Source: Nocardioides astragali
GTDB lineage: Bacteria; Actinomycetota; Actinomycetes; Propionibacteriales; Nocardioidaceae
Direction of reading: 5' to 3'
Length of the DNA stretch: 64,000 nt
Assembly (NCBI RefSeq): GCF_024436375.1
Contig: NZ_JAFMZM010000001.1
Location: 186,001-250,000 of the forward strand
The notes under the pieces were generated by a model. That model had not been told where the DNA came from and did not search any database. It was given only the letters and a program-made list of their open reading frames with translations. Shown one piece after another: positions 15,617 to 24,648 of this stretch (position 1 is its first letter; every line of letters begins with the position of its first letter). The translations under genes were made by a program, and so were the position numbers.

Positions 15617-17395
15617 TCAGAGCGTGCCGAGCTGAACCAGTCTGGCGAACTCCGCGTTGTCGTTTCTCAACTCCTCGAACGTGCCGGTCGCGGCGACACG
15701 ACCGGCCGACAGGAGAGCGATCTGGTCGCAGTGGCGCACGGTGGAGAGACGGTGTGCGACGATCACCAGCGTCACGTCGCCGTGGAGCTCGCGTACGGTC
15801 GCGCTGATGCGGTGCTCGGTCTCGTTGTCGAGGGCAGAGGTGGCCTCGTCCAGGACGAGCATCTGTGGGTTCCGAAAGAGGGCACGAGCGATCCCGACCC
15901 GCTGTCGCTGGCCCCCGGACAGCCGGGTGCCCCTCTCGCCGACGTGAGTGTCCAACCCGTCGGGCAACTCGGCGACCAACTCGTCCAGCTGCGCGTGCTT
16001 CACGACGCGGCGCATCTGGTCATCGTCGACTTCCCCGCCTTCCGGCGAGAATGAGATGTTGTCGCGCAGTGAACCGTCGAGGAGGAAGACGTCCTGAGGG
16101 ACGACGGCGAGTCCCGCTTGCCATGCGGCCCGCCGTGCCACTGTGTCCTCCCCGTCGGCCGTGATGCGGCCGGCCGTCGGCGTCTGGAGACCGAGGAGGA
16201 GGTCGACGAGCGTCGACTTGCCGGCCCCGCTACCGCCGACCAGGGCGAGCGAGGACCCGGCCGGCACGCGCAGGCTGCAGTCAGACAGCACATCGGTGGC
16301 GGCGCCGTCGTAGCGAAAGCTGACTGACTCGATGCGGAGCTCATCTCGCAGCGGCATGGGGTCGCTGCGCACGGCTCGCGGCGGCGGTGCCGAGCGCATT
16401 GCCTGCAGGTCGCCCTCGATGAGGTCCAGCGAGGGCTCACCAGACCGGACGGTGTTCATCGACGCCACCAAACGAACTGTTCCTGGCATGACGCGGAAAC
16501 CCGCCACGGCGAAAAGCGCGAGGATGCCGAGAGCGTCGCCCGATGACTGCTGGCTGAAGAGCACAGCGGTCATCGCGCCGATGCCGATCACGAACAGGCT
16601 CTCGGCGGCGTACTTGGGGAAGTCGGAGAGAAAGGTGATGATCCTGTTCTGCATCGCAGAGTCCATCTTGGCGGCGGCGTACCCCTCGACGAAGACGTCT
16701 TGCTCATTGCGGAGCTTGATTTCCTTGATGCCGCCGAAGCTCTGGAGGGCATATCGCATGGCGACGAGACTGGCGTCCGTGATCGCCCAGCTCGCCCGCA
16801 TGGTGGCCCGTTTGGTGTAGCGCTGAGTCAGGAAGCCGCCCAACCCGAAGATGAGCACAGCCAGCACGGTCGGCGCTGGCGCGGTCAGGAGCAGGGCCAA
16901 CGTCATTCCGGCCACGGTTACCGCGTCGGTCACGATGGCGACGGCCGGTACGAGGATGAGTCCGAAGACGTTGCTGACTGATTCATTGACGCGACGCAGC
17001 AGATCGGCCGACCCCCGCTGCACATGGAGGCTGTACGGCGCATGCAGGTAGTAGCGCATCAGGTCGGCTGAGGCGTCGACCATGCGCCTGCTGACGAATC
17101 CGATCGTCCACCAACGGATGGCGAGGGCAAGCACGCTCTTGCCGAGGAACCCCAAGCCGACCGCTGTGGCGAGGATGATCGCGAGAGCATCGTCACCCGG
17201 GTTGCCGAGGACGTCGCGCAAGCGATCGAGCGTGCCGGAAGGAATCTGTGTGATCAGCTGCATCAAGGGAATCACCAGGAGCGTGGCGAGCACTTCGGTG
17301 ACGGAGATGAGAATGGAACCGCCTATAGCCAGCGAGAAGCGTCTCCTCGTCCGCTGGTCGAACAGGCGGAGAGCTCGTCGCACGAGGTCAAGCAA
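15617..17395 (-). CDS. ABC transporter, flippase-like (PglK/MsbA type)
   Basis: A 592-residue half-transporter with fused membrane and ATPase domains. Six hydrophobic helices occupy about 20-320. The ATPase has VGGSGAGKST (Walker A), TRLSGGQRQRVGIARAL (signature), MLVLDEATSALD (Walker B) and VAHRLSTVRHCD (H-loop). Its place among glycosyltransferases and the absence of a Wzx suggest it flips the lipid-linked repeat. No ATG or GTG fits; the TTG at 17395 has GAAGG 7 bases upstream and avoids running into the divergent gene at 17449. Start confidence is moderate. Confidence 0.88.
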   Translation of the reverse strand: MLDLVRRALRLFDQRTRRRFSLAIGGSILISVTEVLATLLVIPLMQLITQIPSGTLDRLRDVLGNPGDDALAIILATAVGLGFLGKSVLALAIRWWTIGFVSRRMVDASADLMRYYLHAPYSLHVQRGSADLLRRVNESVSNVFGLILVPAVAIVTDAVTVAGMTLALLLTAPAPTVLAVLIFGLGGFLTQRYTKRATMRASWAITDASLVAMRYALQSFGGIKEIKLRNEQDVFVEGYAAAKMDSAMQNRIITFLSDFPKYAAESLFVIGIGAMTAVLFSQQSSGDALGILALFAVAGFRVMPGTVRLVASMNTVRSGEPSLDLIEGDLQAMRSAPPPRAVRSDPMPLRDELRIESVSFRYDGAATDVLSDCSLRVPAGSSLALVGGSGAGKSTLVDLLLGLQTPTAGRITADGEDTVARRAAWQAGLAVVPQDVFLLDGSLRDNISFSPEGGEVDDDQMRRVVKHAQLDELVAELPDGLDTHVGERGTRLSGGQRQRVGIARALFRNPQMLVLDEATSALDNETEHRISATVRELHGDVTLVIVAHRLSTVRHCDQIALLSAGRVAATGTFEELRNDNAEFARLVQLGTL

Positions 17396-17448
17396 CAGAT
17401 CACCTTCACGAGTGGTGGGCAGTTGCGACAGTCTAGGAGGATGATGTC

Positions 17449-18294
17449 GTGAGGTCGGACCGAGTGGTGAATCACCTGCGTTCGACGAAGCACGCCGCGT
17501 GGTTGGCAAGGAGAGCGGCCTGGTCGGCGATCGAGCCAGGTGTCGCCCCGGCCATCGACGCCGGATTACGGTTCTACACCGTAGCCAGGCCTCCGCGGTC
17601 CGAGCTGGTCCACGACCTCCCCGTCGAGCCCGCGCCACGCCGGATCTTCTGCCTGTGGACGGGCGTCAACCCGATGTCACCCAACCGGGTCAGGGCTATG
17701 GGCGAGATCCGACGCCTCAACGAGCCCGAGGTGGAGGTCGTGCTCGTCACCCCTCGGACGCTAGCCGATTGGGTTGTTCCGGATCACCCCTTGCACCCGG
17801 CCTACGAAGACCTGGCACTGATCCACCGATCGGACTACCTGCGCACCTACTTGATGCACCATCACGGAGGCGGATACTCCGACGTCAAGGCAGCCCGCGC
17901 ATCGTGGGCCGGGCCGTTCAAAGCGCTCGAGGGGGACCCGGAGGCGTGGATGCTCGGCTACCCGGAGGTGAGCTACCGCGTAGTGGCACCGGCCCCGAAG
18001 CGCCTGCACCGCCAGCTCCAGGTCCACTACGCGCGCCTGCTGGGCAACGGCGCCTACATCGCTCGGCCCAGGACGCCACTGACGAGGGCGTGGCTGAGCG
18101 AGGCCGAGCGGAGATTGGATCTGTGGCGCGACGACATCGCCCGTGCTCCCGGAGAGGTGTCGTCAGGACCGCCCGGCTACCCCGTGCCCTTCTACGGTCT
18201 GCTGGGCGAGATCTTTCATCCACTGTGCCTTCGCTTCCACGAGCACCTCAGGCAGGACCCGCGGCTCGTGCCCCAGCTGCACGACTACAAGTAG
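17449..18294 (+). CDS. Capsular polysaccharide synthesis / DXD-type glycosyltransferase
   Basis: 281 residues of the Caps_synth / Gly_transf_sug type. RRIFCLWTGVNPMSPNR opens the domain; LIHRSDYLRTYLMHHHGGGY is the conserved segment, followed by SDVKA where DxD or DIK is usual. GNGAYIARPRTPLT is the later conserved turn. GTG at 17449 with GGAGG 8 bases upstream; two nearby ATGs run straight into a stop. Close paralogue of the gene at 21609. Confidence 0.85.
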   Translation: MRSDRVVNHLRSTKHAAWLARRAAWSAIEPGVAPAIDAGLRFYTVARPPRSELVHDLPVEPAPRRIFCLWTGVNPMSPNRVRAMGEIRRLNEPEVEVVLVTPRTLADWVVPDHPLHPAYEDLALIHRSDYLRTYLMHHHGGGYSDVKAARASWAGPFKALEGDPEAWMLGYPEVSYRVVAPAPKRLHRQLQVHYARLLGNGAYIARPRTPLTRAWLSEAERRLDLWRDDIARAPGEVSSGPPGYPVPFYGLLGEIFHPLCLRFHEHLRQDPRLVPQLHDYK

Positions 18295-18298
18295 TCGA

Positions 18299-19093
18299 TC
18301 ACCTGCCCAGCACGCGCAGGGCCGCTGTACGCAGTCGCTCGCTCGGTCGCTGGCGGACAGCCTGGAGCTGGTTCAGCTGAGCGGCGAGGATCCGGCTGGC
18401 GTCGTTCGGAAAGCGATTGATGATCGGCAATCCGGCTTGGAGGATTCGCGCACGTGTGGACTCCTGGACATCCCATGGGACGTTCTCCGTGACCTGACCT
18501 GGTCTGCGGCGGTAGTACAACCCGACGGTCGACAGCAGCCTGACAGTGCGTCCCAGGGCGACGATCTTGACCCAGAGGTGCCAGTCCTCGCCCCATCGAA
18601 GGTCCTCGTCGTAGCCACCGCACCGAACCCAGTCGTCTCGTCTGAACATGGCTGACACAGGGAGCTGATTCGCCACGAGCCACGCGGCGGGGGCAGGGGG
18701 GGCCGGGTGCATCTCTCCGGTGCCGGAACCGAAGAACTCCGTGCCGGCTCCGACGATTCCGACATCGGGGTCCGTGTCGAGGACACTGCTCGCCTGGCGA
18801 ACGTACGTCGTCGCCAGCCGATCGTCGGCGTCAAGAGGAAGAATGTACTCGCCCGTGGCCGCGCCGATAGCGGCATTACGAGCGCTCGACACACCTGCAT
18901 GCTGGCAACGGAGCACGCGGGCCCCATGCTGCTTCGCCTCGTCGAGCGCCTCGAGGGTGACGGTATCCACGGAACCGTCGTCCGCCACGATGACTTCGTA
19001 GTCGTCGTGGTCCTGGGCGAAAGCGCTGGCGACGGCCTCGCCCAAGTGAGCCCCGTCGTTGAAGCACGGGATGACGATGCTCACCCTGCTCAA
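18299..19093 (-). CDS. GT2-family glycosyltransferase
   Basis: 264 residues. RVSIVIPCFNDGAHLGEAV, VIVADDGSVD, GVSSARNAAIG and LPLDADDRL are the GT-A motifs; YDEDLRWGEDWHLWVK is the acceptor motif and YRRRPGQVT follows. The preferred start is TTG at 19093, overlapping the upstream stop (TTGA); a GTG at 19084 is the alternative. Tandem paralogue of the gene at 19090. Convergent with the gene ending at 18294 with only 4 bases between stops. Confidence 0.87.
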   Translation of the reverse strand: MSRVSIVIPCFNDGAHLGEAVASAFAQDHDDYEVIVADDGSVDTVTLEALDEAKQHGARVLRCQHAGVSSARNAAIGAATGEYILPLDADDRLATTYVRQASSVLDTDPDVGIVGAGTEFFGSGTGEMHPAPPAPAAWLVANQLPVSAMFRRDDWVRCGGYDEDLRWGEDWHLWVKIVALGRTVRLLSTVGLYYRRRPGQVTENVPWDVQESTRARILQAGLPIINRFPNDASRILAAQLNQLQAVRQRPSERLRTAALRVLGR

Positions 19094-19917
19094 CGTCGCC
19101 ACCGCCGGAGCGAGGTCTGCGCCCAAGAAGCGAAATCGTTCAGTCGGCCGAATCGGTGCCGAAAGGTGTCGAGGGTGGACAACTTGAGATCGACATATTC
19201 GGTCACGACGTCCATATGTGCTGCGTACAGGTCGGGCTGGTCCCGCATCGCGTTCACGATGGCGGTCGTGGCAGTCCTCCACCCCATGTCTCGGGTCATC
19301 TGACCGGGTCGCTGCCGATAGAACCAAACCGTCTCGTCCAGGATGTGGACGTCCCGGCCAAGTCCCAGGATGCGTAGCCAGTAGATCCAGTCCTCGGCGA
19401 ACCGCACATGCTCCGGGTAGCCTCCGACCGCCTCCCAGTCGGCGCGACGGGTGACCGAGCAGGCGTACAACCGGTTCTCGAAGAGCATGCTGGCGATGCC
19501 GTCGTACGTCGGTCGCGCGCGGCCAGTCGTGAGCCCGAAGAACTCGATCCCACCACCCACGATCCCCACCCGCGGGCGAGCGTCGAGCACCGCGGTCGCC
19601 AGTTGGACGTAGTCCGGGCTGATGCGGTCGTCGGAGTCCAGCGGTAGCACGTAATCGCCGGTGGCAAGGGCGATTCCGGCGTTGCGCGCCGCGGAGAGCC
19701 CCCGGTTGCCCTGTCGGTGGACCTGCACCGCGTCGCTCTGCAGTGCCTCGAGGACGGTGCGCGTGGTTGCGTCGGTCGATCCGTCGTCGACGACGATGAT
19801 CTCGACGGCGGGCTGGGTCTGGGCCAGCGCGCTCTCGACGGCCTCACCCACGTAAGCGCCGTCGTTGAAGCACGGGATGACGATGGAGACGCGACCAGGC
19901 GGAGACGTTGGCGTCAT
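19090..19917 (-). CDS. GT2-family glycosyltransferase
   Basis: 275 residues with RVSIVIPCFNDGAYVGEAV, IIVVDDGSTD, GLSAARNAGIA, LPLDSDDRIS and RFAEDWIYWLRILGLG. It closely matches its downstream neighbour through the first 200 residues, including the YRQRPGQMT box, so the two arose by tandem duplication. ATG at 19917. The 3' end is coupled to the neighbour by overlap. Confidence 0.9.
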   Translation of the reverse strand: MTPTSPPGRVSIVIPCFNDGAYVGEAVESALAQTQPAVEIIVVDDGSTDATTRTVLEALQSDAVQVHRQGNRGLSAARNAGIALATGDYVLPLDSDDRISPDYVQLATAVLDARPRVGIVGGGIEFFGLTTGRARPTYDGIASMLFENRLYACSVTRRADWEAVGGYPEHVRFAEDWIYWLRILGLGRDVHILDETVWFYRQRPGQMTRDMGWRTATTAIVNAMRDQPDLYAAHMDVVTEYVDLKLSTLDTFRHRFGRLNDFASWAQTSLRRWRR

Positions 19918-19944
19918 GGCAGTGAGCCTAGAGGGACTAATGTC

Positions 19945-20700
19945 CTAGAGGGTGTCCTCCCAAAGCTCAAGCTCGACGTCGAGGGCGGTCGAGCGCTCAT
20001 GGTCCGGGGACTACGTGCGTGCGGCGATCTGCTCGAGATCCTCCCGTCGTCCGGTTCCGGCTGCACCACGAGGCCTTCGTCCCACAGCAGTCCCCGGCCG
20101 GCCTCGCAACCGGGCGGGACGCCAGCGACAGTGGCGCCCGATGCAAGTGCGACCGTCCACCGTCCCTTGCCGTAGTCCCGGGTAGGTGCGTGTAGACGGT
20201 TGACCAGGTTGGTGAACGATCCTGTGGCCTTGGCACCACGCATGGCTGTCATCAGAGAGGCCTGGGTGGTGCGGCTTCAGGCAGCAGTTGGTGGCCCCGG
20301 ATGAACGTCAGACCTATCCGCGACACGTCGGCCGCCGTGACCTCGGCGTCTGCCTACTCATCCGGCTGCCTGCCTACCGCAGCAGATCGACCGGGCGCTC
20401 GTCGCGGCAGCGCGGGTCGATCGAGCACGTCCCGGTCGCCGCCGGCGACGACGGCGGGAAGTCACCAAGGAGCCCAAGGGCTGGCTGACGTGCCACGACC
20501 ACGCAGGTCCCGGACGATGAGCGCCGAGACAGTGGCGCCAGCGCACGGCGCGCCCGGTCTGACGTGGGTCTGGTCTGCAGCAGGACGAAGTCAGCGTCGG
20601 TCCACCGTGCCAACACGCCAGCATTGACTCGACACTGGCCCAACCGCGACCGCCCGGATCCGTGTCGACGACTCGGTTGCGACGCACATGGGTGAGCATC
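19945..20700 (-). pseudogene. Probable decayed gene, several frames
   Basis: Between 19918 and 20730 there is no intact gene. On the minus strand, protein-like pieces lie in different frames: around 20640-20570 (LARWTDADFVLLQTRP), 20355-20265 (VTAADVSRIGLTFIRGHQLL, preceded in frame by a TAG), 20175-20050 (GKGRWTVALASGATVAGV and RGLLWDEGLVVQPEPDDG), and 20040-19948 (DLEQIAART, stop, then STALDVELELWEDTL). This looks like one or two genes broken by frameshifts and stops. I do not recognise the family. The plus strand offers only non-protein-like frames. It could simply be intergenic filler. Confidence 0.4.
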
Positions 20701-20730
20701 TCTACTGAGGACCGGGTGATCGGGCCGAGT

Positions 20731-21600
20731 TCAGCTCAGGTGCTCGACGAGGCGGTCGACCACCGCCCGGTCAACTGAAGACATGAACTTCCGCGCGAAC
20801 ATGCGATCGGAGTCCAGGAGCTCACCGAAGTCCTTTTCGGTGAAGACATACGGCCCGCCCCGGTCCCAGTCGATGAGGCGGGCGCTGCCTGCGTACTCGT
20901 CGTGCGGATCGAACAGTCGAGCCCGAAACTCAGAGTTCCAGGCGAGCGTCTGGACGTAGAGCTCGGACGGCGCATGGCCGAACCGAAGGAGCCGTCGGAT
21001 CAGCTTCTCGTTGTCAAGGAGGTGCAGCGCCATGAGGTGAGTGATCGAGAACCAGTCACTGCCCTTGCGCAGCTCGAGTCCGAACCGGCGCGCGTGGTCG
21101 TAGCCCAAGCGGCGCTGCAATCGGATGACGTTGTCGGTGCCTCGACTGCGAATGGCGCGTTCCACGCGGTTGGTGGGCCGCATGTAGCGGTTGAAGAAGT
21201 GGAGCTCGGTCGCCCAGCGGGGGTCGAAGCGCTCGGCGTACCCGATGAACTCCCGGCCCGCGTGACGGCTGAAGAAGTCATGGATCTCGTCCTGTGTCTT
21301 AAGCGGCAGGTCGGCGCCCGACACGAGGTGGTAGTAGTCGTAACGGCCAGGGGCTGCTGCTCGGAAGAGTCGGAGCGCCGCGTCGACCTGGGAGAAGTCC
21401 CCCCAGAAGACTTTTCGTCGCGGCACGAACACCATCTCGGAACGTGTGCACACAGGTGCCAAGCGACTCGGGTCGGTCTGGGTGAACCTCTTGTCTAGGT
21501 GCACGAAGACGGTGTTGCGCCGGTCGTCCAGCAGCTGCAGCAGTTTGACGAGGACGTACGGATCGTCGTGGGCCAAAACCAAATACGCGTGGCGAGACAC
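20731..21600 (-). CDS. Core-2/I-branching-like glycosyltransferase (GT14)
   Basis: 289 residues. AYLVLAHDDPYVLVKLLQLL and FVHLDKR open the Branch domain; YYHLVSGADLPLKT is the donor-site motif; KGSDWFSITHLMALHLL and FGHAPSELYVQTL are the later conserved segments. The family adds branching GlcNAc or xylose, so a side-branch role is plausible. GTG at 21600, 8 bases past the upstream stop, has only a weak ribosome site (AGG), suggesting coupling to the preceding gene. Confidence 0.85.
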   Translation of the reverse strand: MSRHAYLVLAHDDPYVLVKLLQLLDDRRNTVFVHLDKRFTQTDPSRLAPVCTRSEMVFVPRRKVFWGDFSQVDAALRLFRAAAPGRYDYYHLVSGADLPLKTQDEIHDFFSRHAGREFIGYAERFDPRWATELHFFNRYMRPTNRVERAIRSRGTDNVIRLQRRLGYDHARRFGLELRKGSDWFSITHLMALHLLDNEKLIRRLLRFGHAPSELYVQTLAWNSEFRARLFDPHDEYAGSARLIDWDRGGPYVFTEKDFGELLDSDRMFARKFMSSVDRAVVDRLVEHLS

Positions 21601-21608
21601 GTGATTGC

Positions 21609-22484
21609 CTATCGGTAGTTCTCGAGGGAAGGTCGCAGTCGCTCGTCGACCAGGATCCGGTCCGCGTACTTGAAGCACATCGGCTGGAACGTGGCGCCCT
21701 GCAGGGCACCCCAAGGAACGGGATACCCGTTGTTGTCCCCGAGGACGTTCCCCGGCGTGGCGGCGAGACGTTGGGCGAACCGGTCAAGACGTCGCGAGAC
21801 CTCCGCGAACCACTCGGCAGTCAGTGGCGTTCCTGGCCGGGCGATGAAGGCGCCGTTGGCGGGCAGCCGTCGGTGGTGGCGCTGGAGACTGCGGTAGATG
21901 CTGCCCGCCTCGTCCGAGACGTCACGCGCGCTGACCTCCGGGTAGCCCAGGACCCACTTGTCAGGATTTGCGTCGAGGCGGTCGAAGCAGGAGGCCAAGT
22001 CGCCGTAGTCGCGCTTGATGTCGGCATACCCACCGCCATGATGGTGCATGAGGTAGCACCTGAGGTAGTCCGACCGATGCACGAGGGACAGGTCTGCGTA
22101 TGCCGGAGGCAGAGGGCTGTCCGGCACGACCCAGTCGACGAGGTTGTCGGCGGTCACCAGGACCACCTCGACAGCGGGATTGTCCGTCCGCAGTTGAGCC
22201 AGCGCTGCCGAACGGTTGGGCGTGAGCCCGTTGTCCCCCGTCCACAGGCAGAACACGCGCCGGGGCAGCACCGAGGCCGGGACCTCCTCTAGCGACTTCG
22301 GCGTCCGGCTGACGAACGAGTCGAGATAGTCGCCATTGGAGTACTGCGGGGGCGAGATCCGGCTCCACGCAGTCAGCATCCGGTCCTGTGTACCCCATCG
22401 GACCTCGGTCAGCAGGTCCGTCACGCGCTTTCTGCGGAGCCAGGCGGCATGCTTGGCTTCCCGCGCGAGCTGGGTGAGGGCCAT
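21609..22484 (-). CDS. Capsular polysaccharide synthesis / DXD-type glycosyltransferase
   Basis: 291 residues. RRVFCLWTGDNGLTPNRS, LVHRSDYLRCYLMHHHGGGY, ADIKRDYGDL and ANGAFIARPGTPLT match the paralogue at 17449 almost motif for motif; here the DIK metal site is intact. The C-terminus NGYPVPWGALQGATFQPM also aligns. The ATG at 22484 starts a two-gene minus-strand unit with the GT14 gene. A truncated glycosyltransferase lies just upstream. Confidence 0.87.
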   Translation of the reverse strand: MALTQLAREAKHAAWLRRKRVTDLLTEVRWGTQDRMLTAWSRISPPQYSNGDYLDSFVSRTPKSLEEVPASVLPRRVFCLWTGDNGLTPNRSAALAQLRTDNPAVEVVLVTADNLVDWVVPDSPLPPAYADLSLVHRSDYLRCYLMHHHGGGYADIKRDYGDLASCFDRLDANPDKWVLGYPEVSARDVSDEAGSIYRSLQRHHRRLPANGAFIARPGTPLTAEWFAEVSRRLDRFAQRLAATPGNVLGDNNGYPVPWGALQGATFQPMCFKYADRILVDERLRPSLENYR

Positions 22485-22523
22485 GAGACCATGATAGGTA
22501 GACCTGCCAGGCCGTTGGTCAGG

Positions 22524-22763
22524 TCAGCAGCCTGACTGGTGGTCGATGAAAGCGTCGTCATCGAACCAGACCACCCAGTCGTGGGCGTCAAGTGTGGAGC
22601 CACCGCGGCGGACCTTGTGCCAATAGCCGTCAGCGCCCTCGAACGGCGCCGGCTCGAGGTGCTGGGCGAGTCCGTGGCGTCGGGCGTAGAGCTGGTGTCC
22701 CACGTCCGATGCGTATCGGAGCCGGTTGCATCCGGACACGATTGCGACGTCCAGTTCGACCAT
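22524..22763 (-). pseudogene. Truncated glycosyltransferase, N-terminal fragment (GT34-like)
   Basis: 79 codons starting MVELDVAIVSGCNRLRYASD, then GYWHKVRRGGST and DWVVWFDDDAFIDHQS, stopping right after the metal-binding acidic motif. YWHKV followed by DWV-W-DDDAF resembles the GMA12/MNN10 (GT34)-type core, normally followed by 100-200 more residues. Neither other frame continues the domain, and 40 bp later the next gene starts. This is a 3' truncation, probably from recombination within the locus. Family assignment is tentative; the fragment is probably inactive. Confidence 0.6.
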
Positions 22764-22874
22764 GGCGGCGAGCCTACCCACGCTGGGCGCGAGGAGGGCA
22801 TACAAATCGGTGACGTCGCGGTCGTGCTCGGTAGTCGATCAGACAGCGACGCGGGCGTACGTCATCATGAATTG

Positions 22875-23792
22875 GTGCTGACTCAGACTGTCTCGGTAGT
22901 GATCCCACACTACGGAGACCCCTTGCCCACCAAGAATCTGGTGTCCAGCATCCGTGAGCAGGTCCGACAACTCGGTGGGAGCGTCGTCGTCGTCGATGAC
23001 GCGTCTCCCGTACCGCTTGGTGAGGTTGAGGGCGCCACCGTGATTCGTAGGAAGGTCAACGGCGGGTTCGGAGCAGCCGTGAACAACGGCATGGCAGTCG
23101 TGGAGACTGATCTCGTCGCCATTCTCAACAGCGACCTGATCGTCGGGAACGACCTTCTCGAGAGCTGGCTGGAGGCGGCGACGCCCTGGCTCCCGGCCGT
23201 AGTGGCCCCCCAAGTCGTGACGTACGGGCACATCGGCGCCACCACCTTCCGCTTCCCCGGCCCCAGCACCGTGCTGGCGCAGGGGACCAATCTGGTGGCC
23301 GTCAGACGAGCCTCTCGATGGGCCTCGCGCCTGATCGGCGAGGACCTACCATCCAATCCTGCTAGCACTCATGTGGTCGACTGGGTGTCTGGCGCCGCAA
23401 TGCTGCTCCCCGCCGAGACCTTCCGTTCGGTCGGCGGGTTCGACGAGCGGTTCCACATGTACCTCGAGGAGGTCGACCTCCAGCGACGTTTGCGGGATCG
23501 CGGCGTCCCCGCTGTCTACGTTGGGCATGTACGCGTCGAGCACGTCGGGTTCGGGTCGTCGGACCAAGCCAAGCGGGAGCGGTGGGCGCTGGAGTCCTGG
23601 CTCCGCTACGCCGACAAGTGGGGGTGGCAGGGCCGCCTCAAGGTCGCCGTCGCTGTTGCGGCGTACATCAATCTCGCGACAGACGGCCTGCGGCGTGTGC
23701 TCGGGAGGGATGTCCAACCGGTGACGGACTGGCGTCGGCGGCGGTCACTCTCCCACGACGTCTGGACCAGTCAGGCTCGACGGGAGTCGTAG
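22875..23792 (+). CDS. GT2-family glycosyltransferase (rhamnosyltransferase-like)
   Basis: 305 residues. SVVIPHYGDPLPTKNL, VVVVDDASPVP, NGGFGAAVNNG, AILNSDLIVG and GGFDERFHMYLEEVDLQRRL parallel the gene at 14653. Start is uncertain: GTG at 22875 gives VLTQTVSVVIPHY; TTG at 22872 and GTG at 22824 are in frame, and none has a strong ribosome site. The ATG at 22868 is out of frame and stops at once. The end overlaps the convergent methyltransferase by 22 bp. Confidence 0.85.
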   Translation: MLTQTVSVVIPHYGDPLPTKNLVSSIREQVRQLGGSVVVVDDASPVPLGEVEGATVIRRKVNGGFGAAVNNGMAVVETDLVAILNSDLIVGNDLLESWLEAATPWLPAVVAPQVVTYGHIGATTFRFPGPSTVLAQGTNLVAVRRASRWASRLIGEDLPSNPASTHVVDWVSGAAMLLPAETFRSVGGFDERFHMYLEEVDLQRRLRDRGVPAVYVGHVRVEHVGFGSSDQAKRERWALESWLRYADKWGWQGRLKVAVAVAAYINLATDGLRRVLGRDVQPVTDWRRRRSLSHDVWTSQARRES

Positions 23793-24538
23793 TACATCCA
23801 TATCGAGGCGGGTGACGGTTCGGCGGTCTCCGTCCCCCATTGGTCGTAGACGCGCACGTCGGTGAACCCGGCAGCTTCGAGCTGGGCGACCTGGACCGTG
23901 GGGGAGATGTAGTAGTGGAGCAGTGAGTAGTGGTGCGCCTCGTCGTTGACGAGCGCGTACTCCGGGGTCTCGACCTGCTCCTTGCGGAGGTGCCGCCAGT
24001 TCCTGTGGTGCCGCAGAGCTTCAGCGCTCTTCCTGAGCATGACCCGGCCAGGCTTGAAGCGGCCCTGCCACGGCAGCATGCCGCGTCGCACGTAGTCACG
24101 GTTGTGGCTGGAGAACATCCAGTGGCCACCGGGCCGGAGGACTCGATGCACCTCGGCAAGGACCTGGCGGCGGCCGTCGTGGTCGAGCGAGTCGAGGCCG
24201 TTGAAGCTGAAGTTGACGAAGTCGAAGCTCGCGTCCTCGAACTGCGACATGTCGCGGGCGTCGCACCAGCGGATGTCCGAGTCTGGATAGAGCTGGGCGG
24301 CCGCGCGGACGAGCCCGTGGGAGTAGTCGACTCCCACGTAGTGGCCCACCTTCGGAGCGAGGTAGGCCGTGGTCCGCCCGGCTCCGATGCCGATGTCGAG
24401 CAGTCGGCCGGTCCGAAGCTCGTCGCTCAGCGGCTCGAACATGTTGCGCTCGGCCTGCTGGGGTGGGGCGATCGTGCGGTAGATGTCGATGACACCTGTG
24501 TCTTCGTAGATCCGCTGGTTGTCGTCGCTCGGGGCCAC
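23771..24538 (-). CDS. Class I SAM-dependent methyltransferase
   Basis: 255 residues. LLDIGIGAGRTTAYLA (motif I), GVDYSHGLVRAA, WCDARDMSQF (motif III), SFDFVNFSFNGLDSLDH (motif IV) and VLRPGGHWMFSSHN (motif V). A C-terminal extension with YYISPTVQVAQLEAAGF is as in Methyltransf_11/25 sugar or small-molecule enzymes. GTG at 24538. Divergent from the PIG-L gene with 110 bp between. Confidence 0.85.
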   Translation of the reverse strand: MAPSDDNQRIYEDTGVIDIYRTIAPPQQAERNMFEPLSDELRTGRLLDIGIGAGRTTAYLAPKVGHYVGVDYSHGLVRAAAQLYPDSDIRWCDARDMSQFEDASFDFVNFSFNGLDSLDHDGRRQVLAEVHRVLRPGGHWMFSSHNRDYVRRGMLPWQGRFKPGRVMLRKSAEALRHHRNWRHLRKEQVETPEYALVNDEAHHYSLLHYYISPTVQVAQLEAAGFTDVRVYDQWGTETAEPSPASIWMYYDSRRA

Positions 24539-24648
24539 GACCAGAGCCTAGTTGCTGCCGGTCGTTGTGCTAGGGCGATGGGGAGCGGCCCGCCCGGGCG
24601 TCCGGTGACTAGAGTGCGCTTGATGTTCATGCACCCGGAAGGAGCCCG

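Noticed and set aside
20301..20627. Plus-strand 108-codon frame in the scar region
   Set aside because: Ser/Arg/Ala-rich with no motif or ribosome site; minus-strand fragments have better protein character.
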